From NCBI GenBank assembly GCA_964035575.1, contig OZ037855.1:1178001-1242000 (forward strand): a stretch of DNA of 64,000 nt, in the 5' to 3' direction. Made by a program: the position numbers and the translations under genes. Under the pieces are notes generated by a model that was not told where the DNA came from, did not search any database, and was given only the letters and a program-made list of their open reading frames with translations. Position 1 is the stretch's first letter. Every line of letters starts with the position of its first letter. Of the stretch, positions 9,212 through 19,114 are shown piece after piece. The DNA comes from Rhynchopus sp. YZ270_cl-10 (lineage: Eukaryota > Euglenozoa > Diplonemea > Diplonemida > Diplonemidae).

Positions 9212-11215
9212 ATGTCTGTTCAGATTGCCCCTCCTCCGCTACCCCCTGACCAAGATAGGTCCTTCCTGCCACCTTTAGAGAGTATGAAAGGCGCTACACG
9301 AGGAGAACATGGTTCGTTCGTTCGCCCCAAATCTCCAGATCTGAGTCCTTTGGATGAACTGATAAACATTGTCGAAGGAGGGCAAAGAAAGGACCAGCAG
9401 GAGTGGGACAGCGAAGATGATGTTCCAACCAGGGCAGGGGTGATGGGAGCATACGTGAATATGCAGCGTGCGATGAGCGCGCAGGACAGAGTCCAACTTG
9501 ATACTGTGCTAACAAAACTCCATACCGTCTTCATCCAAAACCACTGCGAAGCTGAAGGGGACAACGTTGCGCACAATGTCGGCGTAATTCAGCATTTTTT
9601 TCAAGAAAAGGCAGCGCTTCTTCGAACCCGCAAAGAAGACCCTACAGCACAACAGCACCCACCACACATTGGCAACCTCTACGAGCAATTCATTGAAAGC
9701 AAAGCACACCCTCAGACAATAAAGAACTGGGGGTTGAACAACAACGTCTCCGTCGGCGAACCAACAACGGAAACGAATAGCTGCGAACCGCCTAGCCCTC
9801 AGGTAGCCCCGAGAGAAGAGCCTGCCGCGGGTGTCTTCGCTCCTGACAAACCGGGTGGACCAGCAAAGAAAAACCCACGCCGCAAGAAGGCCGATCAATA
9901 CACAAAACAACACCGTTCTCGAGCAGATTTTGAGCAATTTTTGAATACATTTGCGCAAATGGAGGCTTGCGTTTGGGAAACAATCCGTCTCGTTGCCTGC
10001 GACACTTCTCTCGCACCACAGGACTGTACATCGAAAATGGTCGAAATCGTTCTTGCCGCTGAAGACTCTCCTTGGTGGGGCCTTTACCGTCAATTACAGT
10101 TTTTTAAACAGATTGGGAGTGATTACGATATTATCCAAAAACAGCTTCAAGAACGGACCCAGGAATGCGCACAGCTACGCGAGGAGAATATATTAAACAC
10201 TGCCTTTTTATCTGGCGATATGGCGGAAGGGTTGGTCGATGAGATTCAAGAGCTGAGGAGTGGCGCGGATGCGAGCAAACGGGATTTTGAAGAAATTACG
10301 GCAGCGGTTAAGGTGGTGACAGAGGAGTGCGAACGGAAGGAGGAGGAGGCGGCCGCTGTTTTTAAAAAGGTGAAGGAAGCGATGGAAACCCTCAAAGCAC
10401 TGCACGCCCAGGCAGCTGAAGCGGGATGCCTCTTCCCCAAAGACGTTTGCATGGCGTCCTCCGAAGTTGCTGCCCGAGGTGACCGTCAACTTCTTTCCCT
10501 TCAACCTGACTGCGGAGCGCCCTCCTCCAAACGATGCCCCGCATGCCTTGCTGTATGCACCGTCTCCCCTTTCTGCCCAGTCACCGGAGGAAAACACAAC
10601 AAAGGTGACTACCCAAGCAAAGAACATCCCAAGGAAGGCACCACCCCTGCCCCTCTCATTTCCAAAGCAATTCGCCCGCTTCTCAAACTGAAGCAAAAGA
10701 AGAAGCTTGACGCTTCGGTCGCAGTAGTAGCCCTTATTGGCAATATTTTGGTAAATACAATCGCAGAACCGTGTCCATGCGGGTCGCTCTTCATCCTTCG
10801 TGGGCGTAGTCCAAGCTTCAACCCACAGCATCCTCTGAAGCTAAAAAAGCGAGGTTCGTCCATCCGACTGAGTCCTGGGCAAAGGAGGCAAAGCAGGGCA
10901 GGATCCGTTTCATCGCAAAGCGAGTATTCCTGTGGAGGTGACGAAGAAGCACACACAGACCTAGAGGGCAATGTCTTCATACTTCTTATAAAAGAGCTCT
11001 GTGTCCTCCTCAAGCAGACCACAGCAAAGCCTGTTGAAGTAACGGACCTCTTTTCAGGGGGTGATTTTGGTGTATTCGCGAAGCACGCAACATTGCTGAA
11101 GAAGTTGGCCCTAGAGTTGATAGGATACCGTACAGATAAGACACCTGCAGGCAAAAGAGCTACACAGTCTAATCAGCGGAAGGGGTCCACCGTTGACAGT
11201 TTGTTTGTGAAATGA
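9212..11215 (+). CDS. Unknown coiled-coil protein
   Basis: This encodes 667 residues of a family I do not recognise. Residues about 1-100 are proline-rich, then acidic; about 190-240 are low-complexity with a basic cluster (KKNPRRKKADQ). A helical region with strong coiled-coil character runs from about 300 to 405 (QKQLQERTQECAQLREEN, then ECERKEEEAAAVFKKVKEAM). The C-terminal part holds a Cys-rich stretch (residues about 430-460) and a serine-rich linker. There is no signal peptide or membrane span. A structural or cytoskeletal role would be a guess. The start is well supported because an acceptor (CAAACACAG) sits one base before the ATG. Confidence 0.75.
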   Translation: MSVQIAPPPLPPDQDRSFLPPLESMKGATRGEHGSFVRPKSPDLSPLDELINIVEGGQRKDQQEWDSEDDVPTRAGVMGAYVNMQRAMSAQDRVQLDTVLTKLHTVFIQNHCEAEGDNVAHNVGVIQHFFQEKAALLRTRKEDPTAQQHPPHIGNLYEQFIESKAHPQTIKNWGLNNNVSVGEPTTETNSCEPPSPQVAPREEPAAGVFAPDKPGGPAKKNPRRKKADQYTKQHRSRADFEQFLNTFAQMEACVWETIRLVACDTSLAPQDCTSKMVEIVLAAEDSPWWGLYRQLQFFKQIGSDYDIIQKQLQERTQECAQLREENILNTAFLSGDMAEGLVDEIQELRSGADASKRDFEEITAAVKVVTEECERKEEEAAAVFKKVKEAMETLKALHAQAAEAGCLFPKDVCMASSEVAARGDRQLLSLQPDCGAPSSKRCPACLAVCTVSPFCPVTGGKHNKGDYPSKEHPKEGTTPAPLISKAIRPLLKLKQKKKLDASVAVVALIGNILVNTIAEPCPCGSLFILRGRSPSFNPQHPLKLKKRGSSIRLSPGQRRQSRAGSVSSQSEYSCGGDEEAHTDLEGNVFILLIKELCVLLKQTTAKPVEVTDLFSGGDFGVFAKHATLLKKLALELIGYRTDKTPAGKRATQSNQRKGSTVDSLFVK

Positions 11216-11498
11216 GAGGGGAGGAGAGGAGGGGGAGGATAACTAGAGCCAGAAACGAATGTTTTTTTGAGAAAGTGAACCGGCTCGCAGTAGAGAGAGC
11301 TACGTCGCCCCTTCGCTGGGGCGGGAAAAAGGATAAGGTGTGTCGTGTACGCATCCCACTCTGTTGATAGGCTAGTAGATGCCTTGTGCTGTCCACATGG
11401 ATGCGAGGCTTTTTGACTTTATGTGATAAGATGAACCCGCCCGTTCATGCTTATGTACCTGCATACAATCTTCATAGTGATAACCGTGTGCATGCCAA

Positions 11499-11580
11499 AG
11501 TGCTCTCTGGGGTTTTGATAACCCGCGTGGAACCACTGTCTGCGTCTGTCGGTGTGGCGTTTGCACTTTCAACTTCACTT
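11499..11580 (+). repeat. HP2 two-hairpin repeat copy
   Basis: GTGCTCTCTGGGGTT, loop, then AACCCGCG forms the first hairpin. CACTGTCTGCGTC, then GGCGTTTGCACTTTCAACTTC matches the second half and tail. It is diverged from the consensus at 39858. Confidence 0.65.
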
Positions 11581-11926
11581 TTCTTTACAGATTGTGATGG
11601 GATACCATATGTTTTGGCGACTAACCAGAGGCTTAGGAGCATTGTACCAATCATTCATTGTTTTTGTTTTTACAGACAAAAAAGCTCTTCAGAAAAGAAT
11701 ATAAATTTTTTCCTCTCTCTTTTTGCCAGAGTTTTTTTTTCCCCCCAGTCCGGCTTTTTCGAGTGGGGGAAACAAAACTGTACAAAAAATTGTGCCGGGT
11801 GCAGTGTGACATATGAGCTCGGTTTGGTGTCTGGAAAGCTAAGCACGTGGTTCCAACTCACATCACGTTTCGTTTTGTTGGGCAAGCCCAGCAACTTCTT
11901 AGATTTCCCCCTCTCCTCTCTTCCAG

Positions 11927-12060
11927 AGAGTGACGGGTTCGCCCTCTTCGATGAAAACGTCTTTGTTTCTGCGCTCCAGAATCCCAATACAAGAGAGAAT
12001 ATCCACGAAGGAGAAGCGGCTTTCCATCTGCCCAATGCAACAGAATGGAAGGTGGAGGAG
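11927..12060 (+). other. Exon-like open segment, unassigned
   Basis: 134 bases flanked by a strong acceptor (CCCCCTCTCCTCTCTTCCAG) and a GTATCG donor. The frame in phase with the donor reads NTRENIHEGEAAFHLPNATE, ordinary protein composition in a spacer otherwise full of low-complexity translation. It could join in phase 0 to an acceptor at 12232, adding a 5' exon to the next gene in place of its own ATG at 12227. No exon with a start codon was found further upstream, so this is tentative. Confidence 0.3.
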
Positions 12061-12226
12061 GTATCGGCGTTTTATCCCACGCCTTGGCACAAGTCACCCC
12101 TCAACACCATCAAAAATAAAATCCCAAACAAAATTTTTAGTTTCACCCTCCCCCGTAAAAAAAACCCCATTCGCCAGAAGGCCCCTTCCTCTTCCCCCTC
12201 TTCCAACCTTAGTATGAGACGTGCGC

Positions 12227-13366
12227 ATGGCAGGGGATGGGTTCGTGTACCTTCATGTGTCTGTAGCATTGTCGTCTGATGGGAGGCGGAGTAGGGAGGG
12301 TGTGATGAAGGGCGTGCTTAATGCTATAGGCGGGGTTGTGCTTGCGAACACGACTGCCACGTGTGCACACCGTGTTGTGACGTCGTGCAGTTTTACTACA
12401 CAGATTCAAGGGAATTCGCAGGACGCATTGGGCGTCGCATCCAGCACCCTGCGGTCGCTTCACACAGAAGGTCTGGCGTGCAACCCCACCCGTTGGGGTA
12501 TATCCGTGACACCCACCTTGGCGGTGCTTGCGGCAGAAGCATTGCAGATAGGTGGGGTACGAAGGCATCAGGTGCAGAGCCTTTCAATAGACGACGACGC
12601 AGTGGTTGTGGATGAGCTTCGTGGGAGAAGCAAACCCAGCCATTTGGTGGTAAGACGTGAAATGCCGACAGAGGATACGGCACGCAATGTGTTGCGGCAG
12701 TGTGGTGCAGTCAATGCAGGGACGCTTTCAGACCCGCTAGCTTCATTGCTTTTATTGTGCAAAAACGATGATTTTGAAGCTGATATAAACGGCGCGATTT
12801 CTGTAGGACTTCAACACATCCATGGTGAAGCGCTTCTCACACATCTTCGAGAGCTTTCTTTGCAGGTCGCTTTGAAGTTGCATATTCACAAGCAAATCCC
12901 GGAAACGGTTATTCTTCAGGTCAACACAGTGTGGAGGAAGCTGGCGTATACGGGAGGGACAACGAGGGCGTCGCTCATATACCACACAGTGGCGAGGCTG
13001 TGGGGGGTGATGGAGGAGTATGTTGGTGGGGTGAGTGCGGTGGGGGTGCGGTGTGCAGCGAAGGGTGTGGCTGATGTGGCAGAGGCAGTGGCGACAGAAG
13101 CGTTGCCCCCCGCCGCGGGGCTTGCGGAAGTTAGGACGCAGGTAGCCGATGGGACGCACACAGCGGAGACCGTTGTGGGGTTTCTCTGTCGTGCAATTGA
13201 GATGCGCAACGAGCACGGCGCACAACGCTTGCTCAAAACCATCGAACGCCTCGATGTCAGTTTGCATGCGCAGCTTCACCCCCTCTGTGCACTCCCACCA
13301 AAGCAAGCAATACACGCCCTCCAAGGTTGGCTCTCTCTTGTGACCAGCAATACGCTCGTTCTCTGA
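12227..13366 (+). CDS. Protein of unknown function
   Basis: This encodes 379 residues from the first in-frame ATG (MAGDGFVYLHVSV). I recognise no family. The composition is that of a soluble, mostly alpha-helical protein rich in Ala, Val and Leu. There is no signal peptide, no membrane span and no low-complexity tract. An alternative model adds an upstream exon (11927-12060) and removes the first two residues. The polypyrimidine tract CTTCCAACCTTAG, 14 bases upstream, could serve as the trans-splice acceptor. It is followed by a short out-of-frame ATG, which is unusual. Confidence 0.7.
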   Translation: MAGDGFVYLHVSVALSSDGRRSREGVMKGVLNAIGGVVLANTTATCAHRVVTSCSFTTQIQGNSQDALGVASSTLRSLHTEGLACNPTRWGISVTPTLAVLAAEALQIGGVRRHQVQSLSIDDDAVVVDELRGRSKPSHLVVRREMPTEDTARNVLRQCGAVNAGTLSDPLASLLLLCKNDDFEADINGAISVGLQHIHGEALLTHLRELSLQVALKLHIHKQIPETVILQVNTVWRKLAYTGGTTRASLIYHTVARLWGVMEEYVGGVSAVGVRCAAKGVADVAEAVATEALPPAAGLAEVRTQVADGTHTAETVVGFLCRAIEMRNEHGAQRLLKTIERLDVSLHAQLHPLCALPPKQAIHALQGWLSLVTSNTLVL

Positions 13367-13731
13367 GAGAGAGAGGAACTATCTTTTCAAGGTTTTTGAG
13401 TTTTGTCGGATGGAAAGAGGGGGGTTTTTTTTAGAAGGAATGTAGCCGCTATTTCCTAGAGTATTCCAGATATTGGTGTTATCACAACACTTTTCAATCT
13501 TTCTGTTACACGATGTATCACATCGTGAAAAAAAAAAAATGGGATTTTCCCTAAATTTCTTTGCCAAAAAAATGCACCCATTAGAAATTTGGTAGCACTT
13601 GGCGAAAACTGTACCAGAACTAAAAGCTTTGCCTCACTCCCCCCCTTTGGTTTTCATTAGTCTCTCCCTCCCCCCCCAACACCCCCCCCCCCCCCTTCAC
13701 CACCCCACCCACAGCAATACACAAAGACACA
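13367..13731. other. Spacer with two small hairpins
   Basis: GTGTT and AACAC pair at 13476-13490. CACGATGT and ACATCGTG pair perfectly at 13509-13527, followed by a run of A, which would look like a T-rich tract on the other strand. C-rich runs precede CACCCACAG, a likely acceptor 17 bases before the next start. Confidence 0.5.
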
Positions 13732-14577
13732 ATGCAAATCGGCCGTTCCGAAGCCTCTCCATGGGACAGCGATGAGGAGACACACAGTGAGGAGGCAGAC
13801 CTCCCTGTCATTATGGTGACAGAGGAGACGGGGGGTGAGAGCTTTGTGCGGCTACGGGACAACGGCTGGGTGGCGTGCGCACATGGCTTTGACACACCGG
13901 AGATTAGCGCCTTGGAGCGTCCTGACAACACTACTGCCTCCTCCTCCTCCGCATGGCATGCTGTAGAAGCGTTGCTGCCGTTGCCGGAAGCTGAGTTTAG
14001 CATAGAAAAGAGGGTGACACAGAGTGGTGAGCTTCTTAGCATTCCTTGTGAACGGTTTTCTGGTGTGAATGATTTTGAGCAGCCCCTTGGTCGATGTGGT
14101 GTAGTGCGCATTCCTGCTTCTCATAGGGCAGCTCCGAAGCTGGTTGCGGTAGCAGAACCGACATCTCCAACACCAGAAACGCCGCCACAGGGTGTTGTCA
14201 CACCTCCAGAGGTGTTGGCAACGCCACCACGAAAGCCGCATACTCCGAGCGTATCCCCAGGGGGGTGGTCTGCAGCGTCGCAGAAGAGTGTACGTAGTGT
14301 GGAGACACCGTGCAGTGCGGATACTTCATTGTCATTGGATGCTACCCGTCTGACCCGTCCCAAACCCGGTGCAGCATTGCATTTAGTCCGCAAACAGCAA
14401 GCAGTGTCCGTATACGGTGAAACCCCACCCCGCAGAGAAGCCTCCATGACCGCAACCCCTTCCCCCGCTAAGGTGCCGCACCTAAGGTCTCCAGGGGCGG
14501 GGAGCACCGGAGGGGTCCGGGGGAGTCCGTACAAAAGCACGCCTGTATCGTCAACCCGCGCAAGGAGGTTGTTCTGA
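13732..14577 (+). CDS. Low-complexity protein with CDK-type sites
   Basis: This encodes 281 residues of unknown family. The first 110 residues have mixed composition and may fold. From about residue 135 the chain is rich in Thr, Pro and Ser and probably disordered. It holds several T-P or S-P pairs, including full cyclin-dependent-kinase consensus sites (TPPR in ATPPRKP, TPPR in GETPPRRE, SPAK). The C-terminus is basic (STRARRLF). A cell-cycle-regulated protein is a reasonable guess but not proven. Confidence 0.65.
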   Translation: MQIGRSEASPWDSDEETHSEEADLPVIMVTEETGGESFVRLRDNGWVACAHGFDTPEISALERPDNTTASSSSAWHAVEALLPLPEAEFSIEKRVTQSGELLSIPCERFSGVNDFEQPLGRCGVVRIPASHRAAPKLVAVAEPTSPTPETPPQGVVTPPEVLATPPRKPHTPSVSPGGWSAASQKSVRSVETPCSADTSLSLDATRLTRPKPGAALHLVRKQQAVSVYGETPPRREASMTATPSPAKVPHLRSPGAGSTGGVRGSPYKSTPVSSTRARRLF

Positions 14578-14960
14578 TAAGGATTCGAGATGGGTGTGTA
14601 GAGAGATGTGCGTTTCGTGGTAAGGTGCTTTTGGGTAGGGGGTTTTAAAAGGGAATTTCCCAAAGTGCGGGAGGGGATAAGGGTGTGGATTCGGAAGGGA
14701 GACCTTTGGAAAGGAAGTCAAAAGGAGTGTCGAGGTGTGGGTTTTTTTTCTCAAAGTTGTGTGTGATTTGCCTCTTTTTTTCTTTTTTTCTCACGCTGCC
14801 CGAGGTAGTGTGGCTGCTCTGGGTGTTCCTATTTTTTCTTTAGGGTGTGAAAAAAAAATGCATATTTTTGCTGTTTTTTTTTTTGCTTCGGGATTTTGTT
14901 ATATTCCAGCTGCGCAAAGGGGTGTTTTTGTGCATTCTAATTTCCGTTTTTTTTTTTATA
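14578..14960. other. Spacer, nothing recognised
   Basis: AT- and T-rich spacer between the TP-rich protein gene and the recombinase element. No hairpin family member was seen. Confidence 0.5.
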
Positions 14961-14967
14961 TCACATG

Positions 14968-15034
14968 TGAAAATGACTTTTTGCTGGGATCCTTCACAAA
15001 CGGGGCGTGAAATAAAGTGAGCTTTTTTTCACGC
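14968..15034 (+). repeat. Left inverted repeats of the recombinase element
   Basis: This contains the left arm with TTGCTGGGATCCTTCACAAA, followed by the 30-base near-palindrome GCGTGAAATAAAGTGAGC and its continuation to CACGC at 15034. Confidence 0.8.
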
Positions 15035-15058
15035 TTGCTCTTAGTAATTTCGCTGGAG

Positions 15059-15100
15059 GCGTGAAAAAAAGTTTCACTGGCGTGAAAAAAAGTTTCACTG
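15059..15100 (+). repeat. Tandem 21-base direct repeat before the recombinase gene
   Basis: GCGTGAAAAAAAGTTTCACT occurs twice head to tail (15059-15078 and 15080-15099). Each is a short hairpin (GTGAAA and TTTCAC) sharing the GCGTGAAA start of the terminal repeats. These are possible recombinase-binding sites. Confidence 0.7.
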
Positions 15101-15142
15101 TTTTCTGTCAGTCACAAAACCACACACTCCACCCTACAAATC

Positions 15143-16159
15143 ATGCCAAGGACCAAGAAGAAGGAGGCTATGGAGGATCTGTATGAGACCGAGCTTCTGG
15201 CAGGGTTGAAGTCAAGCACTGCATACAAAACGGAGTGGAATAAGTTTTTACAACACAATAAAATCACGGGGCGGAAGCAGCCAAGAGAAGAACATGTGGT
15301 CTCTTACTTGACACACCTGCGCGAAGAACGCAGCTACAAAGCCAGCTCATTATGGTCGTGCTACTCTAAGCTCAACTTTATGTTCAAGACGGAGTTCGAC
15401 TTTTCACTAAAGGAGTACCACCGCATCGGGCTGTTGCTGAAGACCTGGGGAAGTGACGAATCGACGAAGAAGAGCAAGACGTTTTCGAAGGGAGAAGTGG
15501 AGATGTTTCTCAAGATGAGCGAGTTGAGCGACTGCTACTGGTGTGTCCGCAAGGCTTACGTCGCGGTGTGTTTTCTGTCGGGAATGAGATGCACAGAAGC
15601 ACTGATGCTTGAGATGACAAATTATCAGGAATCACCAGTGGGATACCTCTTCACGTACCAGCACTGTGCTAAGGTGAAAAAGGCCGACATGGAGCGTGGG
15701 AGGTTTGTGGTACCAAGAGACAGCATCTACTTTTGTGTGGTGGAGGAGTACCTGAACCGGCGCTCACCAGTTTCACAGGAGGGTCGCTTCTTCATCACTG
15801 GAACTAAGACGACAGCTGACAGAACTACTACTGGGACCTTTCGTGTGCAACCTCTTGGCATCAACAAAATGTACGGCATACCTGCAGAAGTCGCGAGGGT
15901 GCTTGCGCTGGACGGTTCGTACACTGGGCACAGCTTCCGCAGGTCTTCTGCGACTCAAGCCGCTGAGGCAGGAGCATCTATTGTACAGATGCAACGCCAC
16001 TATGGGTGGGTCAGTCAGGCAATGCCACAAAGGTACACCGAAGTCACACAGGCCGGTCAAGTTGCGATGTCACAGCTGTTGACACAGAACAACAGTCCCC
16101 CAACTCAGACGCCACAAGAAGTCAAGATTAACATCAATGTGCAACAGAACAAACCATGA
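15143..16159 (+). CDS. Tyrosine recombinase/transposase
   Basis: This encodes 338 residues. The C-terminal catalytic domain carries the tyrosine-recombinase set. Arg R149 is in SGMRCTEAL, the HxxR motif is H263-S-F-R266 in GHSFRRSSAT, W289 sits in the second-histidine position, and the nucleophile Y298 is in PQRYTE. A lysine near 178-180 could be the catalytic beta-hairpin lysine. The N-terminal 110 residues look like the SAM-like core-binding domain. The enzyme would cut and rejoin DNA at the element's ends through a covalent phosphotyrosine intermediate. It is not close to phage or bacterial chromosomal integrases in context. HSFRR followed by a small-residue run is also seen in eukaryotic Crypton and DIRS recombinases. 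Confidence 0.85.
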   Translation: MPRTKKKEAMEDLYETELLAGLKSSTAYKTEWNKFLQHNKITGRKQPREEHVVSYLTHLREERSYKASSLWSCYSKLNFMFKTEFDFSLKEYHRIGLLLKTWGSDESTKKSKTFSKGEVEMFLKMSELSDCYWCVRKAYVAVCFLSGMRCTEALMLEMTNYQESPVGYLFTYQHCAKVKKADMERGRFVVPRDSIYFCVVEEYLNRRSPVSQEGRFFITGTKTTADRTTTGTFRVQPLGINKMYGIPAEVARVLALDGSYTGHSFRRSSATQAAEAGASIVQMQRHYGWVSQAMPQRYTEVTQAGQVAMSQLLTQNNSPPTQTPQEVKININVQQNKP

Positions 16160-16394
16160 TCATGAGTGCAAAAAAAAAACCCCCCCTTCTGTGATGCTCT
16201 ATACACCTGCCCCCCCCCTACAGGCGAGATGAGTGGTGACATCTTGTAATTAGTACCAGTCATAGGAGGCATATATCAAAAAAAGTAACCCCTTCCCTGC
16301 TTTTGATTGATGTTCACATGTTCCCCTACTCTCATTCACACTCTCACTTACAGGTACCCACATTTTGTTCATAAAATCACTCTATTTTACGTCT

Positions 16395-16600
16395 CGTTTG
16401 TGAAGGATCCCAGCAAAAATATCATTTTCACTTGTAAAACAAAACTACGTATTAGTTTGAAATAAAGTGCGTTTTTTCACTTCCACGTATTTTGTCTCAC
16501 TCGTGCTCTATTATTGCCCTCGCCTGCGGCTCGGGCAATAAACTCTCACTCGTGAGCCAAAATTACGTGGGCGTGAAAAAAAGTGCACTTTATTTCACGC
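16395..16600 (+). repeat. Right inverted repeats of the recombinase element
   Basis: 16395-16432 mirrors the left GGATCCTTCAC arm. 16457-16490 and 16558-16600 are inverted to each other (GAAATAAAGTGC against GCACTTTATTTC). Between them lies a GC-rich hairpin, ATTGCCC and GGGCAAT, at about 16512-16540. Confidence 0.75.
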
Positions 16601-16982
16601 TAATAATTAGTTATTTTTTGTATTGTGTACTCTCATTCATACCCCCCACCTGACCAAGTAAGAGAGGAGGATATTACAAACTTTCATACTTGAAAAATGT
16701 GTCTATGCCAGGCTCATTCAAGAGGGGGGTTTTTTTTTAAACGTTGTGCAGTGCGAGAGACTGAAGTAAAGTGTTGGTTTGATACAAAAGAGAAACAGAG
16801 AAAAAGGTCCAATATTTTTTAAGGTTTTGGCCTCCAACCTAACAAGGTCATCTGGAAAATATACGTGAAATATCACGAAGCTGTCGTGCCTGCATGGAAA
16901 CACGAACATCATGCACCAGGGTACTAATGAACGCAACCCGCGGTCTTTGAGCCAAACAAAAGCCCGGTTGTTTTAAAACGGT

Positions 16983-17020
16983 GATGAATCCTGCGAGGCC
17001 TGGGTTCATCTTAACTTCTT
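16983..17020 (+). repeat. HP1 hairpin repeat copy
   Basis: GATGAATCC (16983-16991) pairs with GGGTTCATC (17002-17010) with one wobble. The tail is TTAACTTCTTTTTT. Confidence 0.65.
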
Positions 17021-17879
17021 TTTTTTTTATACTCTGTTGGTTTAGTGTAGCTGCCATACAGACGGTGTTCACTTTCAAGCAATCATTTTTTGTAGGTGGC
17101 TGATCACGTTTACTGTGGTTCATCTCATAATTTTTATATAATCTTTCTCCCCCTTTTTTTTTGCACAAGAACGTTCGGTGACCTCGCTGGTCGCTGCTAA
17201 AAAAAGATGGTTGATCCTTCCATCCCCATCCCAACATCCCAAAATCCCCCAAACGAACGTAACGCACTCCAGTTGGCATGCTTCTGTCTGCTTTCTATTA
17301 AATAAAGTAATACTGTTGAAGTGTCAAAGAAGTGGACAAAGCTGTGTGGGGCAGAATTCTTTCACAGAAAAAAAATAACAAACTGCTTCACAAAGGGGCA
17401 GTGGAGGTAGAGGCAAGAGTGAATATTTTGTCACCCGAACCTTTTTCCTTTTTTCTATTTCTCAACACCCCCCGATTCTGGTGAAGGGGTTTTTCCAGCG
17501 TTTTTTGGTGACATCGTGCCTGAAATTCTAGAATTTAACTTCTATTTTATCAAAACAAACCCCCGATTCCGAGGGGGCGGACGCTGCCTTTCAGCCCGAT
17601 CAGCCAGACGTTGTTGTTGGTTTTACTGTTTTTTGTTGCTATTCCGTGACTTACCGTGCAATGGGAAGTGGGGATGCCAGCATTCCCTAACAATAGTCTC
17701 TGCAATGAAGAGACGAAAAAACGAAATGTCAAACAGCGTGTTCCCACACCATACCGAATGTCGAAGAAACGATGTGTGCACAGTGAGATACATATTTTTT
17801 TTTTTAAATATTGACGTGCCTGCATTCAAGAGGAGGTCTGCACGTTAACAGATGCACGTCGTTTTTGTTTTTGTTTGTT

Positions 17880-17970
17880 GTGCTCTCTGGGGTTCGATAA
17901 CCCGCGGAGAACCAGTGCCTGCGTCCGCCGATGAACGGTGAGGTGTTTTGCACTTTCAACTTCTCTTTTT
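17880..17970 (+). repeat. HP2 two-hairpin repeat copy
   Basis: GGGGTTCGATAACCC forms the first stem-loop. CAGTGCCTGCGTCCGCC and TTTTGCACTTTCAACTTC make up the second half, here with an extra inner hairpin (CCG and CGG) not present in the 39858 copy. It shares that variant with the copy at 56011. Confidence 0.75.
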
Positions 17971-18827
17971 TTGCCAGAGGGTTTGCGCCAGGTAGTTTGC
18001 TCAATCATCGTGTCTTGCGAAGCGTACACAGTGTTTCTTATTTTCGTAAGATATGTGATTTCGATCTGCCCGGGAGGCTCACTTTGTTCGTGTTGGGTGA
18101 ATGCTTGATTCGGCATGTTCCCAGAAGCAAGGTGTACTTGACAATAAAAAGGCCCCCGAATATTATTTTTTCTTTTGCATTTCCCCCCCCCCCGTTTGCC
18201 TGTGCTTTAATTTTCTTTTCTCAAACCATTCCCACCCCCGATGGAACAACTTGATACGTATTTCGGAAAAAAAAAAAAAATGGACCAGAAAAATAGGTCC
18301 ATAAAAAAAAAGTTTCAAAAAGTGGTACTGGGTTCCCCCGGATACGTGGATAGCGGGATGTACCAAGTTTTTGCGAAAACAAGTCCACTAATAACAGGGA
18401 AAGCTCGGGAAGTATTCACGTTTTCCTTGAGGAAATACCCTCAGTAAAGCCACTTATCCCTAGAAGGACCCAAGAAGGATCTTTTTTACACCTAAATTTT
18501 GGGGAACTCACACCAAAAAAGTCCATAATTATTCCATGTTCTTTTTTCGAAATACGGTATTTCTATGTTTCTCCTTACACCATCACCGCCCCTCTCCACC
18601 CCCTCCTCTGTTGTATCTGTTGTTCGGTTGTAAATTCCGTTTTTTTTTTTGTTTTTTCTTCCACTTGTCTGGCGACGTTTTGATGGTGTAGATCCACACA
18701 CCACCCGTCCCGCCTTTCTCTTAATTGTGTGCATTCTCTAACTATATTAGATTCACACATTTTCCCCAATTTGTTGTATATCCGTTCAGTACTCTCTGTG
18801 ATGAGGTGCCAGCATTAACTATTTGTT

Positions 18828-18870
18828 AGTTGAAAGATGTGTACGTGCGGTTCATCTTTCAACTTTTCTT
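18828..18870 (+). repeat. HP1 hairpin repeat copy, longest perfect stem
   Basis: AGTTGAAAGATG (18828-18839) pairs perfectly with CATCTTTCAACT (18853-18864) around a 13-base loop. The tail TTTCTTTTG follows. Confidence 0.8.
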
Positions 18871-19114
18871 TTGTCACAAAAAGCCCCCCGAGGAAGGAGT
18901 TTCCGTCGGTTCCTTTGCACTTTCCCTTCCCAATCAGTTTAAATCTGCAGTGCTAAAAAAAAAGTTACCACATGCACCTTTTCATCAACAAAGTGATCTC
19001 AGGTGCCAAGGGGTTTACCATCCTACACCACTCTTTCATTTCCCCTCCAGTTTGAGAACAACTTTTCTCACCAACCCACAAAACACAGGCAGGTTGGAGG
19101 GGTGGTAATAGAAT

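Larger units (their letters stand above)
11216..12226. other. Spacer with HP2 repeat and an exon-like segment
   Basis: This contains a short hairpin (ATGAAC and GTTCAT at about 11432-11447), a full HP2 repeat (11499-11580) and an exon-like stretch (11927-12060) listed separately. The rest is pyrimidine-rich spacer. Confidence 0.5.
14961..16600 (+). mobile_element. Tyrosine-recombinase element with inverted repeats (Crypton-like)
   Basis: A single recombinase gene is flanked by two inverted-repeat pairs. Pair one is at 14968-15003 and 16395-16432, sharing an exact TTTTTGCTGGGATCCTTCAC core plus AAACG. Pair two is at 15005-15034 and 16571-16600 and matches at 28 of 30 positions; each arm is itself a near-palindrome starting GCGTGAAA. 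Related short copies lie at 15059-15099 (two in tandem) and 16457-16490. Tyrosine recombinases make no fixed target-site duplication, and none was seen. The gene order and lone recombinase resemble Cryptons, although terminal repeats of this kind are not typical of them. The gene is open throughout, so the element may be recently active. The exact outer ends are uncertain because the two repeat pairs are not symmetric about the gene. Confidence 0.7.
16601..19114. other. Long spacer with hairpin repeats
   Basis: No coding frame of convincing composition is seen in 2.5 kb. It holds HP1 copies at 16983 and 18828, a weak HP1-like hairpin at about 17099-17131, and an HP2 copy at 17880. T-rich and A-rich runs are frequent. 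The segment ends with CACAAAACACAG, 26 bases before the MAP65 start. Confidence 0.6.

Noticed and set aside
11386-12279. Open frame of 297 codons between two genes
   Set aside because: It runs through an HP2 repeat and pyrimidine tracts, so it is not one coding unit. Only the 11927-12060 part is kept as a possible exon.
17880-17910. tRNA gene suggested by GGTTCGATAACC
   Set aside because: No acceptor stem, D-arm or anticodon arm around it. The same block occurs in many HP2 copies with a different fold.
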